NCBI RefSeq assembly: GCF_000565285.1
Contig: NZ_APVL01000014.1
Span: 1 to 64,000, forward strand
Source: Cytobacillus firmus DS1
GTDB taxonomy: Bacteria > Bacillota > Bacilli > Bacillales > Cytobacillaceae
DNA: 64,000 nt
Reading direction: 5' to 3'
Positions 45,198 to 53,555 of the stretch are shown here, in pieces. Below the pieces are notes generated by a model. The model ran no database searches, was not told the origin of the DNA, and saw only the letters and a program-made list of their open reading frames with translations. Every line of letters begins with the position of its first letter. Positions within the stretch are counted from its first letter, which is position 1. The position numbers were made by a program, and so were the translations under genes.

Positions 45198-45968
45198 TTA
45201 ATCTGCAATTATAATTGTTTCAAGCTCAGGCTCTTTGGCAACGGAACCTACAGCCAGTATGGTGTAGGCCTGGTCTGCTTTAAATTGCATTCGAGGGATT
45301 GACAGCACAGCATTAAGGGTTCCTGTTACCCTGGCTTCCAGGTCGACGGTTATTGGAGTTAATGCCATGTACTTGCTTGCCTGCCTGAAAGCGATATTGT
45401 GGAAAACAACATCCCTGTTTTTTACGGCAATATCAACTGCAGGAGCATCGTGTGACAGGTGGACAAATCTGACTTTTGTCTCCCCGGCAGGCACTTCAGG
45501 CTGATCTTCTAATAGGACAAGCTTTAAGTTTGCTGAATTCCCTGCAGCCGCAATTGTATATACTTTATCTGCAGCAGCATTGATTTTTCTGCTCAAAAGT
45601 GTGGAAACCATGCTGCCAGCCGGATATATGTCTATCTGATGCGAGCCTGCAGGCAGTGCAGCATAACCGCTTTCTTCTTTATATAAGAAGTCCTTTAATA
45701 TTCGCTTGCCGTTTATATATATATCAATCGGACCGGCATCAGGGGAACCATGGAAAATCCGTACTCCTGTCTGCTCACCCTGATGACCTTCTGCAGAAGG
45801 CACCGGGTTATTTGTACGCATCATTCGAAAAGCCTGATTGAGGCAATGTAAATGTTTATGGTAATAAGCAATATGCTGTGCTGCATCAATGTATTTAAAA
45901 TACTGTGCCAAAAGATCATACTTTGCCGCTTTTTGCAGGTACCATTGCTGATTTCTCTCAGTAGGCAT
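45198..45968 (-). CDS. DUF4397 domain protein (two repeats)
   Basis: A 256-residue protein. An N-terminal helical His/Tyr-rich region (about 1-60, AAQHIAYYHKHLHC) is followed by two DUF4397 repeats beginning TGVRIFHGSPDAGPIDIYINGKR and TKVRFVHLSHDAPAVDIAVKNR. DUF4397 proteins are usually secreted, but no signal peptide is visible here. That makes it look like a spore- or cell-surface protein exported or deposited otherwise, or a cytoplasmic one (inference). AGGAGGGGG precedes its ATG. Confidence 0.82.
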   Translation of the reverse strand: MPTERNQQWYLQKAAKYDLLAQYFKYIDAAQHIAYYHKHLHCLNQAFRMMRTNNPVPSAEGHQGEQTGVRIFHGSPDAGPIDIYINGKRILKDFLYKEESGYAALPAGSHQIDIYPAGSMVSTLLSRKINAAADKVYTIAAAGNSANLKLVLLEDQPEVPAGETKVRFVHLSHDAPAVDIAVKNRDVVFHNIAFRQASKYMALTPITVDLEARVTGTLNAVLSIPRMQFKADQAYTILAVGSVAKEPELETIIIAD

Positions 45969-46113
45969 AATTCCCCCTCCTAAATCTGCTTAAATAACAT
46001 ATGCTTCTCCCCGGATGAATGCCACATTGGGAGAATGAAGGAATAAAAGGGCTTTACTTCTGGAGCAATATTCCATATAATATAAACAAATAAACGAAAG
46101 CGGGTGATGTGCT

Positions 46114-46185
46114 ATGACAAGAGAATTTTATGCAAATACGTTAATTGTAAATACATCAGGCACAGCCCAAGTGGAAATCGTTTAA
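46114..46185 (+). CDS. Possible 23-residue small protein
   Basis: ATG frame of 23 codons with AAAGCGGGTGATG upstream, followed about 50 nt later by a terminator hairpin, so a complete small transcription unit of about 180 nt. The peptide (MTREFYANTLIVNTSGTAQ...) is mixed polar/aliphatic, with no membrane helix. It could be a small protein or the leader region of rsgA, whose start lies beyond the terminator. Family not recognised. Confidence 0.42.
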   Translation: MTREFYANTLIVNTSGTAQVEIV

Positions 46186-46234
46186 TTGAGCGGACCAGAT
46201 TGTTCTTTCCCAGCTTATTGAACTCTGCATGATC

Positions 46235-46265
46235 AAACCATGGGCTGATTGCCTATGGTTTTTTG
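46235..46265 (+). terminator. Terminator/attenuator upstream of rsgA
   Basis: AACCATGGGC / GCCTATGGTT stem with a TGATT loop, followed by T6. Confidence 0.75.
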
Positions 46266-46304
46266 TGTGTAAAAAAATATTCGATAAGCATGGAGGAACA
46301 AACA

Positions 46305-47363
46305 TTGACAATTAATAAACTTGGATTCAATCCCTTTTTTAAAGAGGCTTTTTCAGTGTATGAAGAAAAAGAATATCAAATGGGCCGGGTGGCTTTAGAG
46401 CATAAAAGAATGTATCGTGTATGGACAGATAAGGGTGAAATGCTCTGTGAAGTATCAGGGAAGTTTTCTTTCGACGCATCATCAAGGGAGGATTATCCTG
46501 CTGTAGGTGACTGGGTTGTTATCAAAGAAAGAGCGGATGAACAGCGTGGTATCATTCATGCTGTCCTCCCAAGGAAAAGCAAATTTTCAAGGAAGGCAGC
46601 AGGGGTGAATACGGAAGAACAAATTGTAGCTGCTAATGTAGACACTATTTTCCTGGTTAATTCGCTTAATGAGGATCTAAACTTAAGAAGATTGGAACGT
46701 TATTTGCTTTTAACATGGGAAAGCGGGGCAGCTCCTGTGATTGTTCTTACCAAGGCTGACCTTTGTGAGAATCTGGAGGAAAAGCTTGCTGAGGTGGACA
46801 CCGTTGCCATGGGTGTTCCTGTTATCTCAATCAGCGTGATGGAAGAGAAGGGAATAGACCTGCTTAAGCCGTTTTTGGAGCCTGGAAAAACAATCGCACT
46901 GCTCGGCTCTTCAGGTGTTGGAAAGTCCACGCTTACCAATTACCTTCTTGGCGCGGAAAAGCAAAAGGTCCAGGATATTCGATTAAGTGATGACAAAGGA
47001 AAGCATACAACTACTCACAGGGAGCTCATACTTCTTCCTGATAGAGCCATACTGATTGATACCCCAGGAATGAGAGAGCTTCAGCTGTGGGAAAGTGAAA
47101 GCGGTCTTTCAGAAAGCTTCACAGATATTGAGAAAGCCGCTGAAAGTTGCAGATTCAGGGACTGTACACATGAAAATGAGCCGGGATGCGCTGTTCATAT
47201 GCTAATAGAAGAAGGAAGCATATCAGGAGCACGTCTTAACAGCTATAAAAAGCTTCTCAAGGAACTCGCATATCTGGATAGAAAGCAGGATAAACGAGCC
47301 CAATCTGAAGAACGCAAACGCTGGAAAAAAATAAGTGCTGGAGCAAAGAATAAAAGAATGTAA
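46305..47363 (+). CDS. Ribosome small subunit-dependent GTPase A (RsgA-like)
   Basis: A 352-residue circularly permuted GTPase of the RsgA/YjeQ family, assisting 30S maturation. An N-terminal OB fold is followed by VLTKADL (G4), SVMEEKG (G5), LLGSSGVGKSTL (P-loop, about 210-221) and DTPGMREL (G3). The C-terminal zinc knuckle is CRFRDCTHENEPGC, and a Lys-rich tail ends the protein. TTG 46305 has GGAGG upstream. Longer and more divergent than B. subtilis YloQ, so this may be a second RsgA paralogue; the main copy usually sits by prkC, outside the window. Confidence 0.85.
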   Translation: MTINKLGFNPFFKEAFSVYEEKEYQMGRVALEHKRMYRVWTDKGEMLCEVSGKFSFDASSREDYPAVGDWVVIKERADEQRGIIHAVLPRKSKFSRKAAGVNTEEQIVAANVDTIFLVNSLNEDLNLRRLERYLLLTWESGAAPVIVLTKADLCENLEEKLAEVDTVAMGVPVISISVMEEKGIDLLKPFLEPGKTIALLGSSGVGKSTLTNYLLGAEKQKVQDIRLSDDKGKHTTTHRELILLPDRAILIDTPGMRELQLWESESGLSESFTDIEKAAESCRFRDCTHENEPGCAVHMLIEEGSISGARLNSYKKLLKELAYLDRKQDKRAQSEERKRWKKISAGAKNKRM

Positions 47364-47370
47364 AGATTCA

Positions 47371-47399
47371 GAAACCTCTTCTGTAAAGAGGTTTCTTTT
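47371..47399 (+). terminator. Terminator of rsgA-like gene
   Basis: GAAACCTCTT / AAGAGGTTTC with a CTGTA loop and a TTTTG tail. Confidence 0.82.
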
Positions 47400-47502
47400 G
47401 CATATAATGAATCTTTTCATTAATCTTATGTATATAGCTTTAAATCATCTTTTTAAGGGAAAAAGTAAAAGATAGAAAAGTGCCGGAAAGAGGTGGAGCA
47501 GA

Positions 47503-48039
47503 ATGACAGAGAAACAATACGAAAAGGCAACCTTCGCAGGAGGCTGCTTCTGGTGCATGGTAAAGCCTTTTGATGAACAGCCTGGAATAAAAGAAGTTCT
47601 ATCCGGATATACCGGAGGGAATTTAAAAAACCCGACTTACCAGCAGGTCTGTTCGGAAACGACTGGCCATTATGAAGCGGTTCAGATCACGTTTGATCCT
47701 GAGGTCTACCCATATGAAAAGCTGCTTGAATTATATTGGCAGCAGATTGACCCTACAGATGCAGGCGGGCAGTTCTATGATCGAGGCCAATCCTATCAGA
47801 CAGCGATTTTTTATCACAATGTAAAACAAAAGCAGTCAGCAGAAGAATCCAAACAAAAGCTTGAAGAAACTGGTCCATTTACAAAACCGATTGTCACCAG
47901 GATTCTGCCTGCTTCAGACTTTTATCCTGCAGAAGAATATCATCAGCACTATTACAAAAAAAATCCGGATAGATACAATGCGTATCAAACCGGCTCTGGA
48001 AGAAAAGCATTTATTAATAAACATTGGGGTGAAGAATAA
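47503..48039 (+). CDS. msrA: Peptide methionine-S-sulfoxide reductase
   Basis: A 178-residue MsrA repairing Met-(S)-sulfoxide in oxidised proteins. GGCFWC has the catalytic C15. [29 protein letters not shown] and the C-terminal HQHYYKKNP complete the fold. AAGAGGTGG precedes the ATG. Its last base pairs with the msrB start (overlap at 48039), so the two repair enzymes are translationally coupled. Confidence 0.95.
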   Translation: MTEKQYEKATFAGGCFWCMVKPFDEQPGIKEVLSGYTGGNLKNPTYQQVCSETTGHYEAVQITFDPEVYPYEKLLELYWQQIDPTDAGGQFYDRGQSYQTAIFYHNVKQKQSAEESKQKLEETGPFTKPIVTRILPASDFYPAEEYHQHYYKKNPDRYNAYQTGSGRKAFINKHWGEE

Positions 48040-48479
48040 TGGCAAAAAATAGTGAAGATTTAAAGCAGAAACTTGATCCCATGCAATATGAAGTAACTCA
48101 GAATAATGGCACAGAGCCGCCGTTCCGCAATGAGTATTGGAATGAATTTAAAGATGGAATTTATGTTGATGTCGTTTCCGGCAAGCCTCTCTTCAGCTCA
48201 AAAGACAAGTATGATGCAGGATGCGGCTGGCCCAGCTTTACAAAACCCATTCAGGATGAAGAAGTTGTTGAAAAAGAAGACCGCAGTCACTTTATGGTTA
48301 GAACGGAAGTGAGAAGTAGATCAGCCGATTCCCATCTAGGTCATGTTTTTGATGATGGGCCGGGACCTGCAGGCCTCCGTTATTGTATTAATTCTGCTGC
48401 ACTCAGGTTTATTCCCAAGGAAAAACTCGAGGAAGAGGGCTATAAAGAATATCTGCAGCTATTTAATAATGAAAAATAA
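48039..48479 (+). CDS. msrB: Peptide methionine-R-sulfoxide reductase
   Basis: A 146-residue MsrB repairing Met-(R)-sulfoxide. The catalytic cysteine is C116 in [12 protein letters not shown]62 (GCGWPSF) is the likely resolving residue. The two CxxC zinc pairs found in many MsrBs are absent, as in the B. subtilis enzyme. [16 protein letters not shown] is conserved. It overlaps msrA by one base. ypqE follows 18 nt later and may be cotranscribed. Confidence 0.94.
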   Translation: MAKNSEDLKQKLDPMQYEVTQNNGTEPPFRNEYWNEFKDGIYVDVVSGKPLFSSKDKYDAGCGWPSFTKPIQDEEVVEKEDRSHFMVRTEVRSRSADSHLGHVFDDGPGPAGLRYCINSAALRFIPKEKLEEEGYKEYLQLFNNEK

Positions 48480-48497
48480 GAAATGGACGGTGTTCCT

Positions 48498-48995
48498 ATG
48501 TTTAAGAAATTATTTGGCAAAAAGGAAACAGTAAAATCAATTGAGGTTAAGGCTGCTTTGACGGGTACAGCAGTTAATCTGGAAGAGGTGCCTGATCCTG
48601 TGTTTGCAGAAAGAATGATGGGGGACGGTATTGCAATTGAACCTTCAGAAGGGGTAGTTGTTTCCCCGGTTAATGGAGAAGTAGTTCAAGTGTTCCCTAC
48701 CAGGCATGCTATCGGCATTCGCGCTGAGAATGGTGCCGAGATTTTAATCCATATTGGCCTTGAAACGGTCTCCATGAAAGGGGAAGGATTCGAGACCCAT
48801 ATTTCCGAGGGTTCAAAGGTGAGTGAAGGTGATAAACTTGTCACGTTTGATTTAGAGCTGGTTAAAGAAAAGGCAAAGAGCACAATAACACCAATGATAA
48901 TCACTAATGGTGACCAGGTCGCTTCTCTTGAGAAAAATGCAGCAGGAGCCGTAACGAGAGGAACATCTGCAGTAATGACAGTTACTGCAAAATAA
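48498..48995 (+). CDS. ypqE: PTS glucose-type EIIA component (YpqE-like)
   Basis: A 165-residue EIIA-Glc domain. H70 (FPTRHAIGI) and H85 (ILIHIGLETV) are the pair known in EIIA, with H85 the phosphorylation site. VSPVNGEVV and the IIVTNGD-type C-terminal segment (MIITNGDQVA) are conserved. It would receive phosphate from HPr and pass it to an EIIB or act as a regulatory protein. No EIIBC lies nearby. ATG 48498 follows GGACGGTG. B. subtilis ypqE is also next to msrA-msrB. Confidence 0.88.
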   Translation: MFKKLFGKKETVKSIEVKAALTGTAVNLEEVPDPVFAERMMGDGIAIEPSEGVVVSPVNGEVVQVFPTRHAIGIRAENGAEILIHIGLETVSMKGEGFETHISEGSKVSEGDKLVTFDLELVKEKAKSTITPMIITNGDQVASLEKNAAGAVTRGTSAVMTVTAK

Positions 48996-49000
48996 TGAGA

Positions 49001-49031
49001 AAAAGCCGCTGTTAATTAAGCGGCTTTTTTC
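49001..49031 (+). terminator. Terminator of msrA-msrB-ypqE
   Basis: AAAAGCCGCT / AGCGGCTTTT with a GTTAATTA loop and T6. Confidence 0.87.
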
Positions 49032-49075
49032 GAGTCATTTTTTACAATCTTTGTTTGCAGACCAGCTTCTCTACT

Positions 49076-50170
49076 TCATTGTTCTGCTTTGGTGAGGATG
49101 GAGGAAATTTGAATAATTGCATCGTCAGAACTGTTATTCATTGATTTTTCATTGCTCACAATAAATTTCACTAAATGCTGTCCCTCTTCGAGACCGCTGA
49201 CAATATATTGATATCTTTCTTTAGTCAGCGGCCACCAGGCGGATAAGGATGTAATATACACATCATCTATGAAAACATCCACCTTCCCGCCTTTTTCGCT
49301 TCGAATCATATCGACCCCAAGGAAAGGGCCGCTAAATTGATATTCTAGACTGTCACCCGCCTTGCGGCTCACCCAAATGCCGTCTTTGTGAATAAATGAT
49401 CCGGATATATCTCTAACATGAGGGATGGATGCTATTTCGATGTCTGCATTTTCATGAATGGGGGCAGAAAGCTCTGCAATTTCTGCGTGACTTCCTGCTA
49501 ATTCTCTTATTTTCTTTATTAGAGTATCTGCATATATTTTATAGCCGTCATCATTTGGATGGACCAAATCCTTTGTCAGTTCCTCTGCAGGTAATCCTGA
49601 TAGTTCAAAAGGTTTTCTCATATCCACATTTTTTGCACCATAGTGTTTAGAAATAAAAGAAATCTCCTGAACAAACGCTTCATCATCCAGGGGGTTTTCT
49701 GTAATGGTTATGATCTCGGTATCAGGGTAAAGCTGTTTTGTTTTCCGTATAAGCCCTTCGTAAAAAAATGAAAATTGCTTTTCATCCATATATTTTCGGT
49801 CATTCTCCCCAAATACAATAAAAGCTAGATCAATTTCCCCTAAATGTTCGGATTGCTGAAGTTTATATAAACCCTCAAAGGCAGTGGCACCACTTTGGAC
49901 GATGGAATGCCTTTTGGCCTTAATCCCAAATTCACTTTGCAGATACTTCTCAAGCTTTGTAAACCATGCCGATGATTTGGAGGTCGCACCTGACCCCCTG
50001 CCGATGCTATCCCCGATAATCAGGTAATTAATATTCTCTTTTGCTGATAGCTTTTGATACACGTTAGTTGGATTTGCCCCTTCAACTTTAGATAGGCTAT
50101 CAAACAAATGATACAAACCATATATAAAAGTGATGATAAAAAAATATATGCCAATCTTCCTTCTCTTCAT
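49076..50170 (-). CDS. Membrane-anchored SGNH/GDSL hydrolase with C-terminal beta domain
   Basis: A 364-residue protein. An N-terminal anchor (about 6-23) is followed by an SGNH domain with the nucleophile in LIIGDSIGRGSG, FGEND (block III) and DLVHPNDDGY (catalytic Asp and His). Beyond about residue 250 lies a beta-sandwich-like extension (IWVSRKAGDSLEYQFSG; VDVFIDDVYITS), which may bind carbohydrate. Likely a cell-wall or polysaccharide esterase on the outer face (inference). Unlike ypmR it has no lipobox. Alone on the minus strand. Confidence 0.8.
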   Translation of the reverse strand: MKRRKIGIYFFIITFIYGLYHLFDSLSKVEGANPTNVYQKLSAKENINYLIIGDSIGRGSGATSKSSAWFTKLEKYLQSEFGIKAKRHSIVQSGATAFEGLYKLQQSEHLGEIDLAFIVFGENDRKYMDEKQFSFFYEGLIRKTKQLYPDTEIITITENPLDDEAFVQEISFISKHYGAKNVDMRKPFELSGLPAEELTKDLVHPNDDGYKIYADTLIKKIRELAGSHAEIAELSAPIHENADIEIASIPHVRDISGSFIHKDGIWVSRKAGDSLEYQFSGPFLGVDMIRSEKGGKVDVFIDDVYITSLSAWWPLTKERYQYIVSGLEEGQHLVKFIVSNEKSMNNSSDDAIIQISSILTKAEQ

Positions 50171-50363
50171 TGGTTTGAATCCCCCGCTTCTTATCTGAAT
50201 CTCTTACTTTTATCGTACCCTAATAATGGCTAAGGGGGAAGGTTTTGAAATGGAGTTAGAGCGTTTTTTTATAAAAATGGGCATATGCACATGCGGGTCA
50301 AGTTCACTGTACATACATTAATATTGAAAATGCCCAAGAAATCTTGTTGAGGAGTGATTATTT

Positions 50364-50531
50364 ATGTATAAAGGTGCAGTTGCTGGTGCAGGCTACGACC
50401 AATGTTATCCAGGATATGGCTATCCTGTTGCTGGTGCTCATTGTGGAGGAGGATATGGCGGTTTTGCATTGATCGTCGTATTGTTCATTCTATTGATTAT
50501 TATCGGAGCATGCTGCTGCGGAAATTGGTAA
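50364..50531 (+). CDS. YjcZ family small membrane protein
   Basis: A 55-residue protein starting at ATG 50364 with GAGGAGTGAT upstream. A Gly/Tyr-rich N terminus (MYKGAVAGAGYDQCYPGYG) is followed by one hydrophobic helix (about 34-49) and ends ACCCGNW. This is the pattern of the YjcZ/sporulation-associated family, small proteins often made in the spore or sporulating cell. Too short for many gene callers. The terminator follows directly. Confidence 0.8.
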   Translation: MYKGAVAGAGYDQCYPGYGYPVAGAHCGGGYGGFALIVVLFILLIIIGACCCGNW

Positions 50532-50548
50532 TATAAATGGATCTTGGG

Positions 50549-50582
50549 AAGGCTGCTCGTAATGAGCAGCCTTCTGTTTTTT
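50549..50582 (+). terminator. Terminator of YjcZ-type gene
   Basis: AAGGCTGCTC / GAGCAGCCTT with a GTAAT loop and a T-rich tail. Confidence 0.87.
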
Positions 50583-50748
50583 GGTATGACATAATTCACG
50601 GAATTTTACATAAATTTTCTTAAAGGCGAACATTATATTTTTTTTTAAATTAATAGTTCGTAAAACATATTGACCTTCTCTTCTGCATTTGATATAGTTA
50701 CCTTTGGTTGATGAAATTAACGAATAATGCGTCTGGGGGAATAGGACG

Positions 50749-52215
50749 ATGAATGCGAATTATGATGTTGTTGTTGTCGGTGCTGGACCGGCTGGAATAT
50801 TTACTTGTTATGAATTAACATTGAAAATGCCTGAAGCAAAAATTTTATTAATAGATAAAGGCCATGATATTTATAAAAGAAATTGTCCGATTTTACAGAA
50901 AAAGATTGCTAAATGCCCGCCGGCAGCAGGAAGAAAAGAATTTGCAGGCTGTCTGCCTGCTTGCTCTATCACGAATGGATTTGGCGGAGCAGGGGCTTAT
51001 TCAGATGGGAAATTCAATATTACGAGTGAGTTTGGCGGCTGGATGACCGATTATCTCCCCGACTCCCAGGTTGTTGATTTGATAAAATATGTAGACGAAA
51101 TCAATTTGAAGCATGGTGCGACTGAAAGCATTACAGATCCAATGACTGATGAAGTGAGGGATATTGAGCGACGCGGATATGCTGCAGGACTTAAACTGCT
51201 TCGTGCGCAGGTCAGACATTTGGGTACCGAGCAGAATCTTGAAATCCTAAAGAGTATTTATGAATATTTGCGTGAAAAAATTGATATGTCCTATAAGACA
51301 GAGGTTGAAGATCTCATAACAGAAAAAACCCCTGATGGTCATCGCATTATGGGAGTTAAGCTTAAGTCCGGAAATGAAGTGAAGGCTGATAAGGTGGTTG
51401 TAGCACCGGGGAGAGATGGATCAGTTTGGCTGGCAAACCTCCTGAAGTCACGCCGCTTGAAGATGATCAATAATCAGGTCGATATTGGCGTGCGGGTTGA
51501 AACTTCAGATATTGTCATGGAAGAGATCAATAAACATCTTTACGAAGGAAAGTTCACATTTAATACATCTGTCGGCACAAGAGTGCGTACATTCTGCAGC
51601 AATCCTTCCGGCCATGTTGTAGTGGAAAACCACTCAGGTATCATGCTTGCGAATGGCCATGCCTATAAAGACCCTAAGCTGGGAAGTACTAATACAAACT
51701 TTGCTTTGCTTGTATCCCATACATTCTCTGAACCGTTTGATAAGCCAAATGAATATGCGCATGAAATTTCCAGGCTAGCCAATAGCCTTTCTAACGGCGG
51801 AATCATTGTTCAAAAGTATGGAGATATATTAAAAGGAAGAAGATCTACCGAGAAGAGAATTAAAGAAGGCTTCCTTGAACCAACCTTAAAGGAAGCGGTG
51901 CCTGGCGACTTAGGCCTTGTGCTTCCATATAATACAATGAAAAGCCTGATTGAAATGACGGAGGCTTTAAACCATGTATCTCCCGGACTTGCATCAGAAC
52001 ATACCCTATTCTATGGTGTGGAGGCAAAATTCTACTCTGCACGTCCAAGATTGAATGACCGTTTCGAAACGGAAATCAGCGGACTTTATGTCGGCGGGGA
52101 TGGTGCAGGCATCACCCGAGGACTTGCACAGGCGGGTGCCTGCGGTGTCTGGATTGCAAGGGATATTATCGAAAAGACAAGTAATGCACCAAGAAGAGAA
52201 CCTGCATTAGTATAA
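50749..52215 (+). CDS. FAD-dependent oxidoreductase
   Basis: A 488-residue flavoprotein. The ADP-binding GAGPAG (11-16) is in VVVVGAGPAGIF. A Cys-rich segment (NCPILQKKIAKCPPAAGRKEFAGC, Cys about 47-71) looks like a redox or metal site. ITNGFGGAGAYSDGKFN and the closing GLYVGGDGAGITRGLAQAGACG bind flavin. This is the uncharacterised NAD(P)/FAD dehydrogenase group related to YhiN/GltD-like proteins; the substrate is unknown. Tall Shine-Dalgarno CTGGGGGAA before ATG. Monocistronic. Confidence 0.82.
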   Translation: MNANYDVVVVGAGPAGIFTCYELTLKMPEAKILLIDKGHDIYKRNCPILQKKIAKCPPAAGRKEFAGCLPACSITNGFGGAGAYSDGKFNITSEFGGWMTDYLPDSQVVDLIKYVDEINLKHGATESITDPMTDEVRDIERRGYAAGLKLLRAQVRHLGTEQNLEILKSIYEYLREKIDMSYKTEVEDLITEKTPDGHRIMGVKLKSGNEVKADKVVVAPGRDGSVWLANLLKSRRLKMINNQVDIGVRVETSDIVMEEINKHLYEGKFTFNTSVGTRVRTFCSNPSGHVVVENHSGIMLANGHAYKDPKLGSTNTNFALLVSHTFSEPFDKPNEYAHEISRLANSLSNGGIIVQKYGDILKGRRSTEKRIKEGFLEPTLKEAVPGDLGLVLPYNTMKSLIEMTEALNHVSPGLASEHTLFYGVEAKFYSARPRLNDRFETEISGLYVGGDGAGITRGLAQAGACGVWIARDIIEKTSNAPRREPALV

Positions 52216-52221
52216 GAACAG

Positions 52222-52251
52222 AAGGCCGGGCTGAAAAGCTGGCCTTTTTTT
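52222..52251 (+). terminator. Terminator of FAD oxidoreductase gene
   Basis: AAGGCCgGGCT / AGCTgGGCCTT-type stem with a GAAA loop and T7. Confidence 0.82.
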
Positions 52252-52338
52252 ATATAAAAAACAGTTATTTCCTAACGACCCCGTATTTGATAAAATGTAA
52301 AACAATCTAAGTCTGAAAGTGGTAAAGGAGAGGACACA

Positions 52339-53316
52339 ATGCTTGCTGAGAGATTAAAGCCCGGTGATGAGATCCGGGTCATTGCACCATCCAGAAGTAT
52401 GGCCATCATAAAAGGCGAACAATTGCGAATTGCCCAGGAGCGGCTGAATCAGCTGGGATTCACAGTGACTTACGGCAAAAATGCAGAAGAACATGATGAG
52501 TTTTTCAGTACTTCTATTGAAGAAAGAATTGAAGATTTGCATGATGCTTTCACTGATCCTAATGTAAAGGGAATCCTGACAGTGATCGGTGGCTATAACG
52601 CCAACCAGCTTTTAAATTACATAGACTACGAGATAATAAAAAACAATTCAAAAATATTTTGCGGATTCAGTGATATCACAGCACTGCAGGGGGCCATTTA
52701 TAAAAAAACGGGTTTGGTCACCTATTCAGGCCCGCATTTTTCAAGCTTCGGTGTGAAGCATGGGTTTGAGTACACTTTGGAATCTTTTATTAATGCAGTG
52801 ACAAATGATGCCCCATATGAAATTGCAGCATCATCACATTGGAGTGATGATCCATGGTATATCGACCAGGAAGACAGGCATTTCATCGAACATAAAGGGT
52901 ATATGGTCATACAGGAAGGTAAGGCAGAAGGCAGATTGATTGGCGGAAATTTATGCACACTTAATTTGCTGCAGGGTACAGATTTTATGCCATCATTAAA
53001 AGATGCGATCTTATTTATTGAAGACGATGAGGAATCACATGCTCTTTCCTTTGATCGTGATCTTCAATCACTGCTGCATCTGCCTGATGCCCATGATATC
53101 AAAGGAATCCTCATTGGAAGGTTTCAGAAAAATTCTCATGTGACGGAAGAAGCACTGAAGAAGATTATTGTATCCAAAAAAGAGCTTCGAGGCATCCCTG
53201 TAATCGCAAATGTGAACTTCGGCCATGTACACCCCTATGCCACTATCCCAATTGGAGGCAAAGCAGTTATAAAAGCACAAGGTTCTGAGAGTGAAATTTG
53301 GATTGAACAGAATTAG
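52339..53316 (+). CDS. S66 family LD-carboxypeptidase / MccF-like peptidase
   Basis: A 325-residue serine peptidase of family S66. The nucleophile is S111 in GFSDITALQG, the acidic residue is in LFIEDDEESH, and the His is in FGHVHPYATIPIG: the LdcA/MccF Ser-Glu-His triad. S66 enzymes trim L,D-peptides from muropeptides during cell-wall recycling. MccF-type members hydrolyse the toxic aminoacyl-nucleotide of microcin C. The two cannot be separated from sequence alone. AAAGGAGAGG precedes the ATG. Confidence 0.85.
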   Translation: MLAERLKPGDEIRVIAPSRSMAIIKGEQLRIAQERLNQLGFTVTYGKNAEEHDEFFSTSIEERIEDLHDAFTDPNVKGILTVIGGYNANQLLNYIDYEIIKNNSKIFCGFSDITALQGAIYKKTGLVTYSGPHFSSFGVKHGFEYTLESFINAVTNDAPYEIAASSHWSDDPWYIDQEDRHFIEHKGYMVIQEGKAEGRLIGGNLCTLNLLQGTDFMPSLKDAILFIEDDEESHALSFDRDLQSLLHLPDAHDIKGILIGRFQKNSHVTEEALKKIIVSKKELRGIPVIANVNFGHVHPYATIPIGGKAVIKAQGSESEIWIEQN

Positions 53317-53332
53317 CAAAATAAATTTTGAG

Positions 53333-53359
53333 CAGCCGCTATCCAGCGGCTGTTTTTTT
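53333..53359 (+). terminator. Terminator of S66 peptidase gene
   Basis: CAGCCGCT / AGCGGCTG with an ATCC loop and T7. Confidence 0.88.
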
Positions 53360-53555
53360 GCAGCGAAAAATAGATCTGCAAAATTCTTTTATGAAAGATT
53401 TCTTAAGTGACTTCATACAATTTACTATATTGCCAAAAGGTAGAGAATAGTTGGCTTGTAGAATTAAAGATTTGCTGTGAAAAGTCATGAAGCCATCGGC
53501 GGATATTGATTAGCCGCAGGCAAATTTCGCAATTCTAGATGGAGGGAGTAAGCTG

